A DNA stretch of 64,000 nt from NCBI RefSeq assembly GCF_900177675.1, contig NZ_FXWM01000002.1, forward strand, positions 186,001-250,000. Direction: 5' to 3'. Under the pieces are notes generated by a model. It saw only the letters and a program-made list of their open reading frames with translations. It searched no databases and was not told where the DNA came from. This DNA is from Bacillus sp. OV166. Lineage in GTDB: Bacteria; Bacillota; Bacilli; Bacillales; Cytobacillaceae. The position numbers were made by a program, and so were the translations under genes. Shown here piece after piece: positions 8,679 to 17,167 of this stretch (the stretch's first letter is position 1; each line of letters begins with the position of its first letter).

Positions 8679-9299
8679 ATGGACGTTCGAAAATTTGGTT
8701 ACATACGAGTAAGCAGCAAAGATCAGAATGAATTACGACAACTTGAAGCCATGAAGGAAAAAGGGATAAATGAACGAGACATTTTCATGGACAAACAAAG
8801 TAGAAAAGATTTTAAGAGAGCTCAATACCAATTACTTAAGCGTATCATACGGAAAAGGGACGTACTCTATATTCATTCGCTTGATCGCTTTGGCCGGAAC
8901 AAAGAAGAAATTCTACAGGAGTGGAATGACATTACGAAAAATATCCAGGCCGACATTGTGGTACTGGATATGCCCTTATTGGATACCACTCAATTCAAAG
9001 ATAGTCTAGGCACTTTCATTGCCGACCTGGTTTTACAAATTCTTTCTTGGATGGCAGAAGACGAACGCAATCGAATTCGGAAACGGCAGCGTGAAGGCAT
9101 TGAGGTCGCATTAAAAAATGGAGTAGTTTTCGGAAGACCGAAATCTGTAATAACAGAAGAGTTTAAACAAGTTTATCATCGATGGAAAACCGGAGAGATA
9201 ACAGCAGTGCAGGCGATGCAAGAAATAGGGATTAAAAAGACAACTTTTTATAAGTTAGTTAAGGAGTACGAAAGAGAATTGAAAAGTCTCAATATATAA
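8679..9299 (+). CDS. serine resolvase (Tn3-family TnpR type)
   Basis: 206 aa. Catalytic N-terminus KFGYIRVSSKDQN with the nucleophile Ser at about residue 12, the DRFGRNKEEI block, the LQILSWMAEDERNRIRKRQREG E-helix, and a C-terminal HTH (AVQAMQEIGIKKTTFYKLVKEYE). AAGGAG is 6 bases before the ATG at 8679. Its own res-like site lies just upstream. No Tn3 transposase is visible, so it may be a transposon remnant or a stand-alone resolvase at the edge of the cassette array. Confidence 0.85.
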   Translation: MDVRKFGYIRVSSKDQNELRQLEAMKEKGINERDIFMDKQSRKDFKRAQYQLLKRIIRKRDVLYIHSLDRFGRNKEEILQEWNDITKNIQADIVVLDMPLLDTTQFKDSLGTFIADLVLQILSWMAEDERNRIRKRQREGIEVALKNGVVFGRPKSVITEEFKQVYHRWKTGEITAVQAMQEIGIKKTTFYKLVKEYERELKSLNI

Positions 9300-9317
9300 T
9301 AGAAGAAACTCTTCAAA

Positions 9318-9354
9318 AAAAGCCTTTGCTCATCGAAAAAGCAAAGGCTTTTAT
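9318..9354 (+). terminator. resolvase terminator
   Basis: AAAAGCCTTTGC (9318-9329) pairs with GCAAAGGCTTTT (9341-9352) and ends in T-rich DNA. Confidence 0.8.
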
Positions 9355-9388
9355 TAAGAAAATAGGAAATATATGTTGAAGTTTAGAA

Positions 9389-9440
9389 GAGATTGTGAAG
9401 ATTTGTACTTAAACTAATGGGGCAGAATACTTCAATAAAG
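9389..9440 (+). repeat. cassette-boundary repeat, copy 2 (short form)
   Basis: Tag GATTGTGAAGATTTGTACTT, then AAACTAATGGGGCAGAATAC and TTCAATAAAG. The left arm runs straight into the right arm, so the inner stem is missing. Confidence 0.6.
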
Positions 9441-9494
9441 TTTGTTTCCTTTGTATGACGGAATTATAAAAAAATGTACTTTTGAGGTGTTATT

Positions 9495-9917
9495 ATGTCG
9501 GTAAATGGTCTTAATCATTTTTTATTTTCTGTGTCTAATTTAGAGAAATCGATAGAGTTTTATAAAAATGTGTTTGATGCAAAGTTGTTAGTCAGGGGCA
9601 GAAGTACAGCCTATTTTGATTTGAATGGTATATGGCTTGCCCTTAATGAAGAAAAAGATATTCCCCGTAATGAAATCAGCCAGTCATACACTCATATTGC
9701 ATTTTCAATAGAGGAAGTTGAGTTTGATGATATGTATACTAAACTTGAGGGATTGAATGTAAACATCCTTTCAGGTCGTCCAAGAGACGAAAGAGATAAA
9801 AAATCCATTTACTTTACTGACCCTGATGGTCATAAGTTTGAATTTCATACAGGTACTTTACAAGATAGGCTGGATTATTATAAAAAGGAAAAAACAAATA
9901 TGGAGTTTTACAATTAA
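9495..9917 (+). CDS. fosB: FosB bacillithiol transferase (fosfomycin resistance)
   Basis: 140 aa, VOC fold. Opens the epoxide of fosfomycin with bacillithiol (or cysteine). Metal ligands are visible: His in NGLNHFLFSV, His in QSYTHIAFS and Glu in GHKFEFHTG. The tail GTLQDRLDYYKKEKTNMEFYN-like block is diagnostic of FosB. GAGGTG RBS 8 bases before the ATG. It lies as a single-gene unit between cassette repeats 2 and 3. A different VOC transferase is unlikely given the overall match. Confidence 0.9.
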   Translation: MSVNGLNHFLFSVSNLEKSIEFYKNVFDAKLLVRGRSTAYFDLNGIWLALNEEKDIPRNEISQSYTHIAFSIEEVEFDDMYTKLEGLNVNILSGRPRDERDKKSIYFTDPDGHKFEFHTGTLQDRLDYYKKEKTNMEFYN

Positions 9918-9953
9918 TAATTTCCCTGTTCAGATAAAAATTGTTTATCGAAA

Positions 9954-10056
9954 AGATTGTGAAGAAATACACTTAAAGTAACGGGGGCTTATGTTTAACA
10001 AGAAGTTGCTGCGGCAGCTCTTTTTCTTTATTGTGCTAACGTGCAGTTTAGTTGAA
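9954..10056 (+). repeat. cassette-boundary repeat, copy 3 (full form)
   Basis: Family description. A 5' tag (consensus TGTGAAGGATTGTACTTAAA), an outer arm ending CTAACGGGTGC, an inner arm GTTGAACAAG, a GC-rich stem around GCTGCTGCGGCAGC followed by T-run, an inner arm CTTGTTCCAC, then TAACGGGGCAG and an outer arm GTTAGTTGAA. Outer and inner arms pair with each other, separated by unpaired spacers, so one strand folds into an imperfect hairpin like an integron attC site. The stem plus T-run also makes a transcription terminator. Confidence 0.75.
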
Positions 10057-10118
10057 CAAGGAAATCAACAATACGTATCGAATAATATTGTTAAAACAAA
10101 TTTTTAAGGAGAAGGACA

Positions 10119-10262
10119 ATGAATAATTTTAGCTTAATTAATGTTTTAATAGTTTTATCAGTAATCATTATTGTTGTTATAGCGTATATGCCTACGTTTT
10201 ATAAAATCAATAAACGCCTTAATTACTTAGAAAATGAGATAAAAAAATTAAATGGAGAATAA
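10119..10262 (+). CDS. small single-pass membrane protein
   Basis: 47 aa, MNNFSLINVLIVLSVIIIVV then a polar tail KINKRLNYLENEIKKLNGE. One N-terminal membrane segment (about residues 7-26) and a short charged helix. AAGGAGAAGGAC lies just before the ATG. It is the only gene between repeats 3 and 4. Function unknown. Confidence 0.65.
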   Translation: MNNFSLINVLIVLSVIIIVVIAYMPTFYKINKRLNYLENEIKKLNGE

Positions 10263-10265
10263 ACC

Positions 10266-10311
10266 TTGTTCAACTAAAGGGTGCGTTAGTTTAAGACTAT
10301 AGGGGCTGCTC
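10266..10311 (+). repeat. cassette-boundary repeat, copy 4 (left half)
   Basis: TTCAACTAAAGGGTGCGTTA and GTTTAAGAC, then a GGGGCTGCT stub. The right arm is not recognisable. Confidence 0.55.
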
Positions 10312-10313
10312 TA

Positions 10314-10877
10314 ATGAAGATAATTGGAGAAGATAATGTGAAGATAGATATGGTATTTGATTATGAAATAGGTAATGATTTAACTTCAAATATACAAGAA
10401 TTGTTAAGCGAATGTTTTCAAGAAGACTTTCCAAAAAACAGAATTTATTTCAAACAATTACCTCATTTTAGATTTGTAGTTTTTAACGACAAAAATCAAC
10501 TTGTAGGACAGGTAGGAATAGATTACAGAGTGATGAATCTTAACGGAAATCCTATAAGAGTGCTTGGTCTAATTGATTTATGTGTCACCCAAAACACTCG
10601 CTCACAGGGGATAGGTTCGATGTTACTTTTAGAAATTGAACAGTTTTGTTGCAATAGAAATATTGATTTTTTATTGTTATTTTCTGACAACAAAACGTTG
10701 TATTTAAAAAATGGGTACAAGTCAGTTACGAACAAATGTAAATGGTTAAAAATTGACCATATAAGTCAAATTACAAGGGATATAGGTTATGAAGTAATTG
10801 ATGGATTAATGATTAAAGAAGTTGGTAAGTCTGGTTGGAGCGAAGGAGATCTAGATTTTTTAGGCTATCTTTATTAA
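10314..10877 (+). CDS. GNAT-family N-acetyltransferase
   Basis: 187 aa. The acetyl-CoA pyrophosphate loop reads TRSQGIGSMLL (R/Q-x-x-G-x-G/A pattern), preceded by the beta strand VLGLIDLCV and followed by YLKNGYKSV, the usual end of the GNAT core. The substrate is unknown; antibiotic and small-molecule acetylases are frequent in such cassettes. The ATG at 10314 has a poor RBS, and a GTG at 10338 is a possible alternative. Single-gene unit. Confidence 0.75.
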   Translation: MKIIGEDNVKIDMVFDYEIGNDLTSNIQELLSECFQEDFPKNRIYFKQLPHFRFVVFNDKNQLVGQVGIDYRVMNLNGNPIRVLGLIDLCVTQNTRSQGIGSMLLLEIEQFCCNRNIDFLLLFSDNKTLYLKNGYKSVTNKCKWLKIDHISQITRDIGYEVIDGLMIKEVGKSGWSEGDLDFLGYLY

Positions 10878-10962
10878 GCTAACGGGTCCGATAGCTGAAT
10901 TGGGAGTTGTCGATACGGCAGCTCTTATTGCTTATTGTGCTAACGGGGCAGGTTTGTTGAAG
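10876..10962 (+). repeat. cassette-boundary repeat, copy 5 (full form)
   Basis: GCTAACGGGTCCGATAGCTG, stem around GAGTTGTCGATACGGCAGCTC, then TGTGCTAACGGGGCAGGTTT and GTTGAA. It begins directly after the acetyltransferase stop. Confidence 0.7.
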
Positions 10963-11055
10963 AAGGATATTTTCTGTTTTAAGCGAATTAGAATTTCAAA
11001 CAGACCTTACACAATACAGGTATTGAAAATAACAGGAACATAGGAGGTATGAGAT

Positions 11056-11493
11056 ATGAAGATCAATAGAATAGATCATGTGAGTATAAACGTAAATGAT
11101 CTTTCAGAGGCTAAAGCGTTTTTTCTTGATTTAGGACTTGAAGTGCAAGCGGAATGGGAATTGGATGGAGAACAGTTGGACAGAATAGTTGGGCTTAATG
11201 ATGTTAAAACGGCATGTGTAGGATTGGGGATGCCAGATGGTCAGGCATGGATAGAGCTAGTCAAATTTTATACGCCATCAGATGAAAAAGATATTCAGCA
11301 ACCTTTTGCAAATACGCTGGGTATCCGACATATTTGCTTTGCTGTTGAAGATATTGAAGCTATTGTTGCAAAATTGAAAAAGAAGGGCACGGAAATCTTT
11401 AGTGAGATACAGCAATATGAAGAAAGTTATAAGTTATGCTACGTTCGTGGTCCAGAGGGAATTATTTTAGAGTTGGCGGAGAAAATCAAATAA
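11056..11493 (+). CDS. VOC-family protein (methylmalonyl-CoA epimerase/glyoxalase-like)
   Basis: 145 aa, two beta-alpha-beta-beta-beta modules: INRIDHVSINVNDLSEAKAF and LGIRHICFAVEDIEAIVAKL. The metal-site positions His8, His (RHICF) and Glu (ILELAEK) are kept. RBS AGGAGGTATGAGAT is strong. Substrate unknown; the pattern resembles methylmalonyl-CoA epimerase or lactoylglutathione-lyase-like proteins. Single-gene unit between repeats 5 and 6. Confidence 0.75.
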   Translation: MKINRIDHVSINVNDLSEAKAFFLDLGLEVQAEWELDGEQLDRIVGLNDVKTACVGLGMPDGQAWIELVKFYTPSDEKDIQQPFANTLGIRHICFAVEDIEAIVAKLKKKGTEIFSEIQQYEESYKLCYVRGPEGIILELAEKIK

Positions 11494-11509
11494 ATATTGA
11501 AAACTTTAA

Positions 11510-11604
11510 AGATTTCTTCTTAAACTATCGGGTAGCTTTTGTTAAGGAGATGACCGCTGCGGCGGTCATTTTTTCTTGTTGAACTGGGCAGATTAGCACA
11601 ACAA
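11510..11604 (+). repeat. cassette-boundary repeat, copy 6 (full form)
   Basis: CTTAAACTATCGGGTAGCTT, stem GACCGCTGCGGCGGTC followed by a T-run, then TTGTTGAACTGGGCAGATTA. The stem doubles as a terminator for the VOC gene. Confidence 0.7.
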
Positions 11605-11700
11605 GAGCTTCCTTTTTAGGAACATTTGCAGGATTAATAATCTTTTGTGTGGAATGTTTAACCTCATACATAGAACATCTGAAAAGGAGTGGGATAAACT

Positions 11701-12678
11701 ATGAAAACACGAGTAACCGAGATTTTTGGAATTAAATATCCAATTGTACAAGGAGGACTTGCCTACCTTGCTTTTGCTGAACTGGCGGCTGCGGTCTCGA
11801 ATGCAGGAGGACTTGGACAAATTACTGCGGCAACGCTGCGTTCACCTGAAAAACTTCGGGAGGAAATTCGTAAAGTACGCACACTTACCAATAACCCATT
11901 CGCCGTAAACTTTGCCATTGCAAGGCACGATGGACAATATAAGGAATTGCTTGAAGTTGCTATTGAAGAAAAGGTACCTGCAATTTCTATAACAGGAGCT
12001 AATCCTCAACCTATTTTTGAACGTATAAAAGGAGAAAATATTCTAACGCTTGTCCTTGTTGCAGGCGTTAGACAGGCACAGAAAGCAGAACAACTCGGTG
12101 CTGACGCTGTAATGGCAGTTGGACAGGAAGGCGGTGGACATTTAGGACGAGACGATATTGGTACAATGGTACTTATTCCTCGTGTAGTCGATTCCGTATC
12201 GATTCCGGTGTTAGCGAGCGGTGGGATTGGAGATGGACGAGGTTTAATGGCAGCTTTTGCACTTGGGGCAGAAGGAATTGAAATGGGTACTCGCTTTATT
12301 GCTACTAAAGAGTGCGTTCACGCAAACGAGAAATATAAGCAGGCAATTGTTAATGCGAAAGAGTCGGATACAGTAATTATTAAGAGAACAATTGGTTCAC
12401 CAGGACGAGTCTTGAAAAGTGAATTTACTCTGGATATTATCGAACGTGAAAAAGAAGGAGCCACCTATGAAAATTTGCAAGAAATAATTAGCGGAAATGC
12501 TAATTGCAGATATATCTATGATGGAAATGAAGATGAAGGTTTTGGATGGGCTGGACAAGTAATCGGACTTATTAACAATATTCCTACTGTTCAGGAGTTA
12601 TTTGATGAAATGATATTAACAGCAGAAAAAGGATTAAGCCGTATTGGTAATATTATCGGAGAGCAGACCCATCGATAA
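11701..12678 (+). CDS. nitronate monooxygenase (FMN-dependent)
   Basis: 325 aa TIM-barrel flavoprotein that oxidises alkyl nitronates (such as propionate 3-nitronate). Family blocks seen: PIVQGGLAYLAFAELAAAVS, NAGGLGQI, AVNFAIA, GADAVMAVGQEGGGHLGR (active-site His region) and IPVLASGGIGDGRGLMAAFALGAEGIEMGTRF (FMN phosphate site). AAAAGGAGTGGG RBS. Some FabK-like enoyl-ACP reductases share this fold, but the GQEGGGHLGR motif favours nitronate monooxygenase. Single-gene unit. Confidence 0.85.
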   Translation: MKTRVTEIFGIKYPIVQGGLAYLAFAELAAAVSNAGGLGQITAATLRSPEKLREEIRKVRTLTNNPFAVNFAIARHDGQYKELLEVAIEEKVPAISITGANPQPIFERIKGENILTLVLVAGVRQAQKAEQLGADAVMAVGQEGGGHLGRDDIGTMVLIPRVVDSVSIPVLASGGIGDGRGLMAAFALGAEGIEMGTRFIATKECVHANEKYKQAIVNAKESDTVIIKRTIGSPGRVLKSEFTLDIIEREKEGATYENLQEIISGNANCRYIYDGNEDEGFGWAGQVIGLINNIPTVQELFDEMILTAEKGLSRIGNIIGEQTHR

Positions 12679-12710
12679 TTATTTATTATATTTATGGACG
12701 TTATCTGAAT

Positions 12711-12742
12711 CGTTAATGGTTGCTGCGGCAACCATTTTTATT
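12711..12742 (+). terminator. terminator after nitronate monooxygenase
   Basis: AATGGTTGC and GCAACCATT arms around a TGCG loop, then TTTTATT. The stem resembles the inner stem of the cassette repeats. Confidence 0.7.
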
Positions 12743-12750
12743 AGAAAGCA

Positions 12751-12803
12751 AAGATTGTGAAATAAAATACTTAAGCTAACGGGTGCGTTAATTGAAGAGC
12801 CAT
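12751..12803 (+). repeat. cassette-boundary repeat, copy 7 (tag and left arm)
   Basis: AGATTGTGAAATAAAATACT, then TTAAGCTAACGGGTGCGTTA and ATTGAAGAG. No matching right arm; the following 100 bases lead into the next gene. Confidence 0.6.
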
Positions 12804-12918
12804 CTGTCATGTTTGGAGGTGGAGGCTTTTGTTTCTACTTGTATCTAGCAAAAGAGAGTCTTATGCGGATTTACTCCTTCCTTAATTTGTTATAATAATA
12901 TAATGGGGAGGGGTTTAC

Positions 12919-13695
12919 TTGAGTAATGGAAGAGAACGAAAATCACTCAGAGAAAGAGCAAAAGAAATTATTGATGTAACCGCAGAAGGTGGAATATCAA
13001 CTGTATCAGAGGTTTTTCTTGAGGGTGCTTTAGGAGCAGTTGTGCCAGGAGCAACTAGCGTTATTTTTAGTTACAAACAAAAAAGATTGGAAGATAACTT
13101 ACTTCGATTAATTTCAGAACTTCAGAATAGGATATCTATCATAGAAGAAAATTTTCTTAGGATGTCACCTGAAAATCAAACATTAATTAAGGATTTTTTC
13201 GCTGGACTAATTTGTGATTATGTTATTGATGAGCAAGAGGAAGAGAAAATTAGATATATAGCAAATGGATTTGTTTCTCTAACAGGGCAAGAAACTCTTG
13301 AAACAAAGGAAACAATTATTTACTTGGACATCCTTAGGAATTTAAGAATGATTGACTTAAGGATACTTTTTGATAAAGACAAAGTTATTTTATATGATGG
13401 TAATTTTAGTGAATATCTTATCAGTTTAGGAATTGACAATGATCACTACAGAATGTGTAGAGAAAAACTACTTCGACAAGGTTTACTTAAAAGCTCATAT
13501 GATGACGAATATCAAAAAATAGTTAAAAAAGTAAATGATTTAACCGATTGGGCACTGTCATTTCAAAAAGGAAAAGTAAATAAACTAGCAAGTAATTTTG
13601 CAAGTTTTAAGCCAAAGGACAGAGAAAACATTTCTTTAAGTAAATTAGGTCGTTCGTTTATTGAATTTTTCTCAGTTAGTGATGAAATAGAATAG
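12919..13695 (+). CDS. uncharacterised 258-aa protein
   Basis: I do not recognise the family. It starts with TTG, behind GGGGAGGGG. A hydrophobic Ala/Gly-rich stretch (GALGAVVPGATSVIFSY, about residues 36-52) is followed by a helical region (LEDNLLRLISELQNRISIIEENF), then a soluble domain with EEEKIRYIANGFVSL and a C-terminal winged-helix-like part. A single weak membrane-associating helix plus soluble domain would fit defence or phage-resistance proteins, but nothing proves that. Single-gene unit. Confidence 0.6.
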   Translation: MSNGRERKSLRERAKEIIDVTAEGGISTVSEVFLEGALGAVVPGATSVIFSYKQKRLEDNLLRLISELQNRISIIEENFLRMSPENQTLIKDFFAGLICDYVIDEQEEEKIRYIANGFVSLTGQETLETKETIIYLDILRNLRMIDLRILFDKDKVILYDGNFSEYLISLGIDNDHYRMCREKLLRQGLLKSSYDDEYQKIVKKVNDLTDWALSFQKGKVNKLASNFASFKPKDRENISLSKLGRSFIEFFSVSDEIE

Positions 13696-13696
13696 C

Positions 13697-13726
13697 TGAA
13701 AGGAGCCTTTCAGGGCTCTTTTCTAG
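13697..13726 (+). terminator. terminator
   Basis: GGAGCC and GGGCTC arms around TTTCA, followed by TTTTCT, directly after the 12919 gene. Confidence 0.6.
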
Positions 13727-13856
13727 AATTGATTACTTATCTAAGAAATCCTCCAAAGTTTTATTAGAACTATTTAAATAGTTCTCAATTTTGCTACCAG
13801 TTCGCAGTTTTTTTGTATTCAAAAGGGATAGCATATCTATAATAAATGAAATAATA

Positions 13857-13959
13857 AGTTTGTGAATAAATGTACTTAAACTAATGGGTGCAAGACTTGA
13901 AGATCGGAGCTGTCATTTGGCAGCTTTTTTGTTTCGACTAACGGGGCAGGTTACTTGAA
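13857..13959 (+). repeat. cassette-boundary repeat, copy 8 (full form)
   Basis: TTTGTGAATAAATGTACTTA, AAACTAATGGGTGCAAGAC, stem GAGCTGTCATTTGGCAGCTT plus T-run, then CGACTAACGGGGCAGGTTAC and TTGAAG. Confidence 0.75.
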
Positions 13960-14044
13960 GAAGCACAAAAGAATCATACCGTGTATCGGCTATGGGGCGT
14001 ATGAATTATCTGGCTTTGTAGGAAAATAGAGTGGAGGATGTGAG

Positions 14045-14518
14045 GTGACGATGTGGTTCTTTGTGCTAAGCGTAGTTGTACTTAACATAGTGTTCCTGTT
14101 CATGCCCAAAAAGCTGACCCCTATCGAGATATTTTCTACTTGTATGTTTGCGATGGTTTTTCAGCAACTCGTAGACCTCGCTTTAGACTTAAAACTCGAT
14201 TGGTATGGTTATTTTGCAAAAGGCATACAATGGACGTACATAATCGCTATACTTGGAATTTATCCTGCAGCGAATGCAATATTTCTGAATTACTATCAAT
14301 ACATGAAGAATATATCACAGAAATTTTGGTATATCATTGGGTGCTCGGTTTTTGCTGTGGTTTACGAGTGGTTGGCGGATGTATCTGGATATTTCTATCA
14401 TAACCAGTGGAAACTGTGGCAATCTGCAGTTGTTTATCCGTTCTTATACATTATCCTCGTGCTTGTTTTGAAGTTAGTTCGGAAGCTGATTTTACGTCAA
14501 TTCGAGCGTATTTCCTAA
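14045..14518 (+). CDS. CBO0543-like membrane protein
   Basis: 157 aa with about five membrane segments (residues ~4-20, 30-48, 60-80, 92-112, 128-148). The YHNQWKLWQSAVVYPFLYI block resembles the Trp...Ser...Tyr-Pro pattern of CBO0543-family proteins, which are of unknown function and common in bacilli. GTG at 14045 (GGAGG upstream) or ATG at 14051 could be the start. One of five related genes in the array. Confidence 0.65.
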   Translation: MTMWFFVLSVVVLNIVFLFMPKKLTPIEIFSTCMFAMVFQQLVDLALDLKLDWYGYFAKGIQWTYIIAILGIYPAANAIFLNYYQYMKNISQKFWYIIGCSVFAVVYEWLADVSGYFYHNQWKLWQSAVVYPFLYIILVLVLKLVRKLILRQFERIS

Positions 14519-14596
14519 TAAGCACGTACTGGGAATTTAATTATTTTGTATAAGTGTAAAAGATAAAGCTAATCACTTCGGCAAGGGACTGGTCTT

Positions 14597-15103
14597 ATGT
14601 ATATTTTCATTAATACTTTTTATTTAATTGCGGGGTTAATATGGGGGGATTGGAGAAATTGGAAACAGTATTATCCCACCATTCTTTTTTTTATAATAGG
14701 AGACTTTTTATATAATTTTTTACTTTATAAGAAATCGATGTGGATTTTTCACGATTTAATTTTGCCTAATCATACAACGATTACCCTTTTATCGATGACA
14801 ATTTCTTATACTGTAACCGTATTAATATACTTAGGAAAATTTCCTGAAGGTTGGATGAAACGCTTTTTTTGGTTTTTGTTATGGTCAGGAATTTATTTAG
14901 TTGCTGAATACTTTAACAATAAAATGGGATTTATTACTTATCATCATAGTTGGAATTTTGGTTGGTCTGTTTTCTTCACAAGTATCATTTTCCTTATTTT
15001 GCCGATTCATCAAAAAAACCCTTTGTTAGCTTGGCTCTTATCCATAATCATTATAATATCTTTACTAAATATCTTTGATGTGAAAATTAGTGATATGAAA
15101 TAA
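14597..15103 (+). CDS. CBO0543-family membrane protein
   Basis: 168 aa, about five membrane helices. GLIWGDWRNWKQYYPTILFF and SWNFGWSVFFTSIIFL match the family pattern closely. Function unknown. It follows the 14045 gene by 78 bp with no repeat between them, so this is a two-gene unit. RBS is poor (CGGCAAGGG upstream of the ATG). Confidence 0.75.
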   Translation: MYIFINTFYLIAGLIWGDWRNWKQYYPTILFFIIGDFLYNFLLYKKSMWIFHDLILPNHTTITLLSMTISYTVTVLIYLGKFPEGWMKRFFWFLLWSGIYLVAEYFNNKMGFITYHHSWNFGWSVFFTSIIFLILPIHQKNPLLAWLLSIIIIISLLNIFDVKISDMK

Positions 15104-15250
15104 TAAAGATTTAAAGATAAGCCTATTCCAACTGTAGGCTTGTAATTGTTGGTATTTTTCAATTAATTTGGGCTACAGTAGTTCCTCAAATGCAATCAAA
15201 AAAATTTAAAAATTGCAAAGGAAACCATAATTCTTCGGTTAACTTTTGCT

Positions 15251-15345
15251 AGTTTGTGAAGAATTACACTTAAACTATCGGGTGCTTGAGTTAAACAAGA
15301 AATCTTAAAGGACTTGGATACTCTTCAAGTCCTATTTTGTGTCTA
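15251..15345 (+). repeat. cassette-boundary repeat, copy 9
   Basis: GTTTGTGAAGAATTACACTT, AAACTATCGGGTGCTTGAGT, then TTAAACAAGA and a stem AGGACTTG / CAAGTCCT. The right arm is degraded. Confidence 0.6.
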
Positions 15346-15410
15346 TTAGAAGCGATTATTCGGAAGCATATTACTCTATAAAGCACACACGCCTGTAGAT
15401 GCTCAAGATG

Positions 15411-15521
15411 GCTCGTGGAGGCGTTTTAGAATGTCTATCCTCCCCACATTCCTCCCCCTTCCCCCTTAATTCAGTTTTGCTCAAGATTGAATCTGAGAGC
15501 ATTATGTAAGCCTGCTTTGTT
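15411..15521 (+). repeat. direct repeat left of DUF3231 gene
   Basis: Contains TCGTGGAGGCGTTTTAGAAT, then GATTGAATCTGAGAGCATTA and TGTAAGCCTGCTTTGTTGAG. Its partner is at 17168-17275, on the other side of the DUF3231 gene and in the same orientation. Confidence 0.6.
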
Positions 15522-15788
15522 GAGTAGGTTTGGTTAGTACCCATCTTTTATTTTGTCTGCTACTGAATGAAATATAACGTGTCTAGCACTTCGAATCTGT
15601 AGAGTTAACTCTACAGGAGGGTTTATTTGTTTAGGACAGCACAAATCACTGTATGGGAGTTTATGTAGATATAAGAAGGAGATAATTTTCAAATAGAGGT
15701 TAATCAGTTATCTTTCATTTTGAATACTTTTTCCCCTTTAACAAATAATACATATATAATTGGGTATTATTTGGAGGGTCTGTTATTC

Positions 15789-16808
15789 ATGACTGAGAAT
15801 AAAATTGATTTAACATCGTCCGAGATAGCATCTCTATGGACATCCTACATGAACGATAGTATGTCGATTCAATTTTTAAACTATTTTCTTAGTACAGTTG
15901 AAGATACAGAAGTAAGGTCAATTATTGAGATGGGTCATAGCATTTCATCTAGTCACCTCTCCTATTTAAGTGAACTCTTTCAACAAGAAAATATTCCTGT
16001 TCCCAATGGGTTTTCTGTGAGTGATGTTAATCTAAATGCTCCTCGATTATATACCGATGCCTTTATGCTTACATATCTCAACCATATGTCTAAAGCGGGA
16101 ATGCTTGGATATAGTGGCTTTTTGTCTATGAGTGCAAGAAGAGATATTCGGAAATTCTTTAAGGATTCACTTATAAAGATATCTGAATTATATGATGAAA
16201 GTTCAGATGTACTTCTTCACAAAGGACTGTTTATCCGTTCACCATATATTGATTATCCTAAACAAAAGGATTTTGTTGACAGTAAAAGCTATTTAAGCGG
16301 TTTAAATCCATTTTCAAATAAACGACCGTTAAATGCTATAGAACTTTCTCACTTACATATGAATATTCAAACCAATTTAATCGGGGCAGCTTTATGTATT
16401 AGTTTTGCCCAATCTTCACCAAGGAAAGAAGTACAAAAAATTATGCTTCGAGGTAAAGACATTTCTGAAAAGCACGTCAAAATATTCACTGGTGTTTTAC
16501 TTGATAATGATACACAGTCTCCTGTATCTGCTGATGTATCAATAACCAATTCAACTGCAGAGGTATTTTCTGATAAATTGATAATTTCCCATATAGGAAT
16601 ATTAACAGCAACGGGGTCTGGTAATTATGCAACAGCCGCCGCCGCAAGTCAACGAAGCGATTTAATCTTAAATTATGAGCGTCTTTCACTTGAGATTGCC
16701 CAATATGCTAAGGACATTGCCTATTTAATGATTCAAAACGAATGGCTTGAACAACCTCCAGGAACTATGGATAAGGTAAAATTAGCCAAACAAAAAAAGC
16801 AAAATTAA
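15789..16808 (+). CDS. DUF3231-family protein
   Basis: 339 aa made of two similar halves of about 165 residues, each a ferritin-like four-helix bundle (ASLWTSYMNDSMSIQFLNYF in the first, HLHMNIQTNLIGAALCISFA in the second). The family is frequent in sporeformers; function unknown. GGAGGG lies 10 bases before the ATG at 15789, so I prefer it to the in-frame upstream start. The gene is flanked by two direct repeats. Confidence 0.8.
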   Translation: MTENKIDLTSSEIASLWTSYMNDSMSIQFLNYFLSTVEDTEVRSIIEMGHSISSSHLSYLSELFQQENIPVPNGFSVSDVNLNAPRLYTDAFMLTYLNHMSKAGMLGYSGFLSMSARRDIRKFFKDSLIKISELYDESSDVLLHKGLFIRSPYIDYPKQKDFVDSKSYLSGLNPFSNKRPLNAIELSHLHMNIQTNLIGAALCISFAQSSPRKEVQKIMLRGKDISEKHVKIFTGVLLDNDTQSPVSADVSITNSTAEVFSDKLIISHIGILTATGSGNYATAAAASQRSDLILNYERLSLEIAQYAKDIAYLMIQNEWLEQPPGTMDKVKLAKQKKQN

Positions 16809-16827
16809 AATTGAAGTAATAGAGTTC

Positions 16828-16870
16828 ATAAATAGCAACTCCTTTCTCAAGGGTTGCTATTTATTTTGCT
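16828..16870 (+). terminator. terminator after DUF3231 gene
   Basis: ATAAATAGCAACTC pairs with GGTTGCTATTTAT across an 8-base loop, ending in TTTT. Confidence 0.8.
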
Positions 16871-17167
16871 TCATTAATTATGAGAAAAAAGGCAAGCACA
16901 ATATTATGCTCGCCTCTCTTTTACATCAATGTGAACTAGATGATACTTATAGAATACTCAGTGCTTAATTAAAATTGGCATTCTTAATATAGAGTTTAAC
17001 CATGATGTCTTCTTGTCTATTGAGATTGCAGCTTTCATTACCAAAAGAATTAAGGTTGAGATTAAGCTAATTAGAATATTCAAAGTATATCCCTCCACAT
17101 CGAGGTTTAGTGTTAAATACAACACTAGGTTTTAGTTTGTTCCTAATAAACAAACTTATTCAAAATA

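Larger units (their letters stand above)
15104..15788. other. intergenic region with cassette repeat and a second repeat type
   Basis: Holds cassette repeat copy 9 and the first copy of a separate direct repeat (15411-15521). The stretch 15560-15770 shows nothing I can name. Confidence 0.5.
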
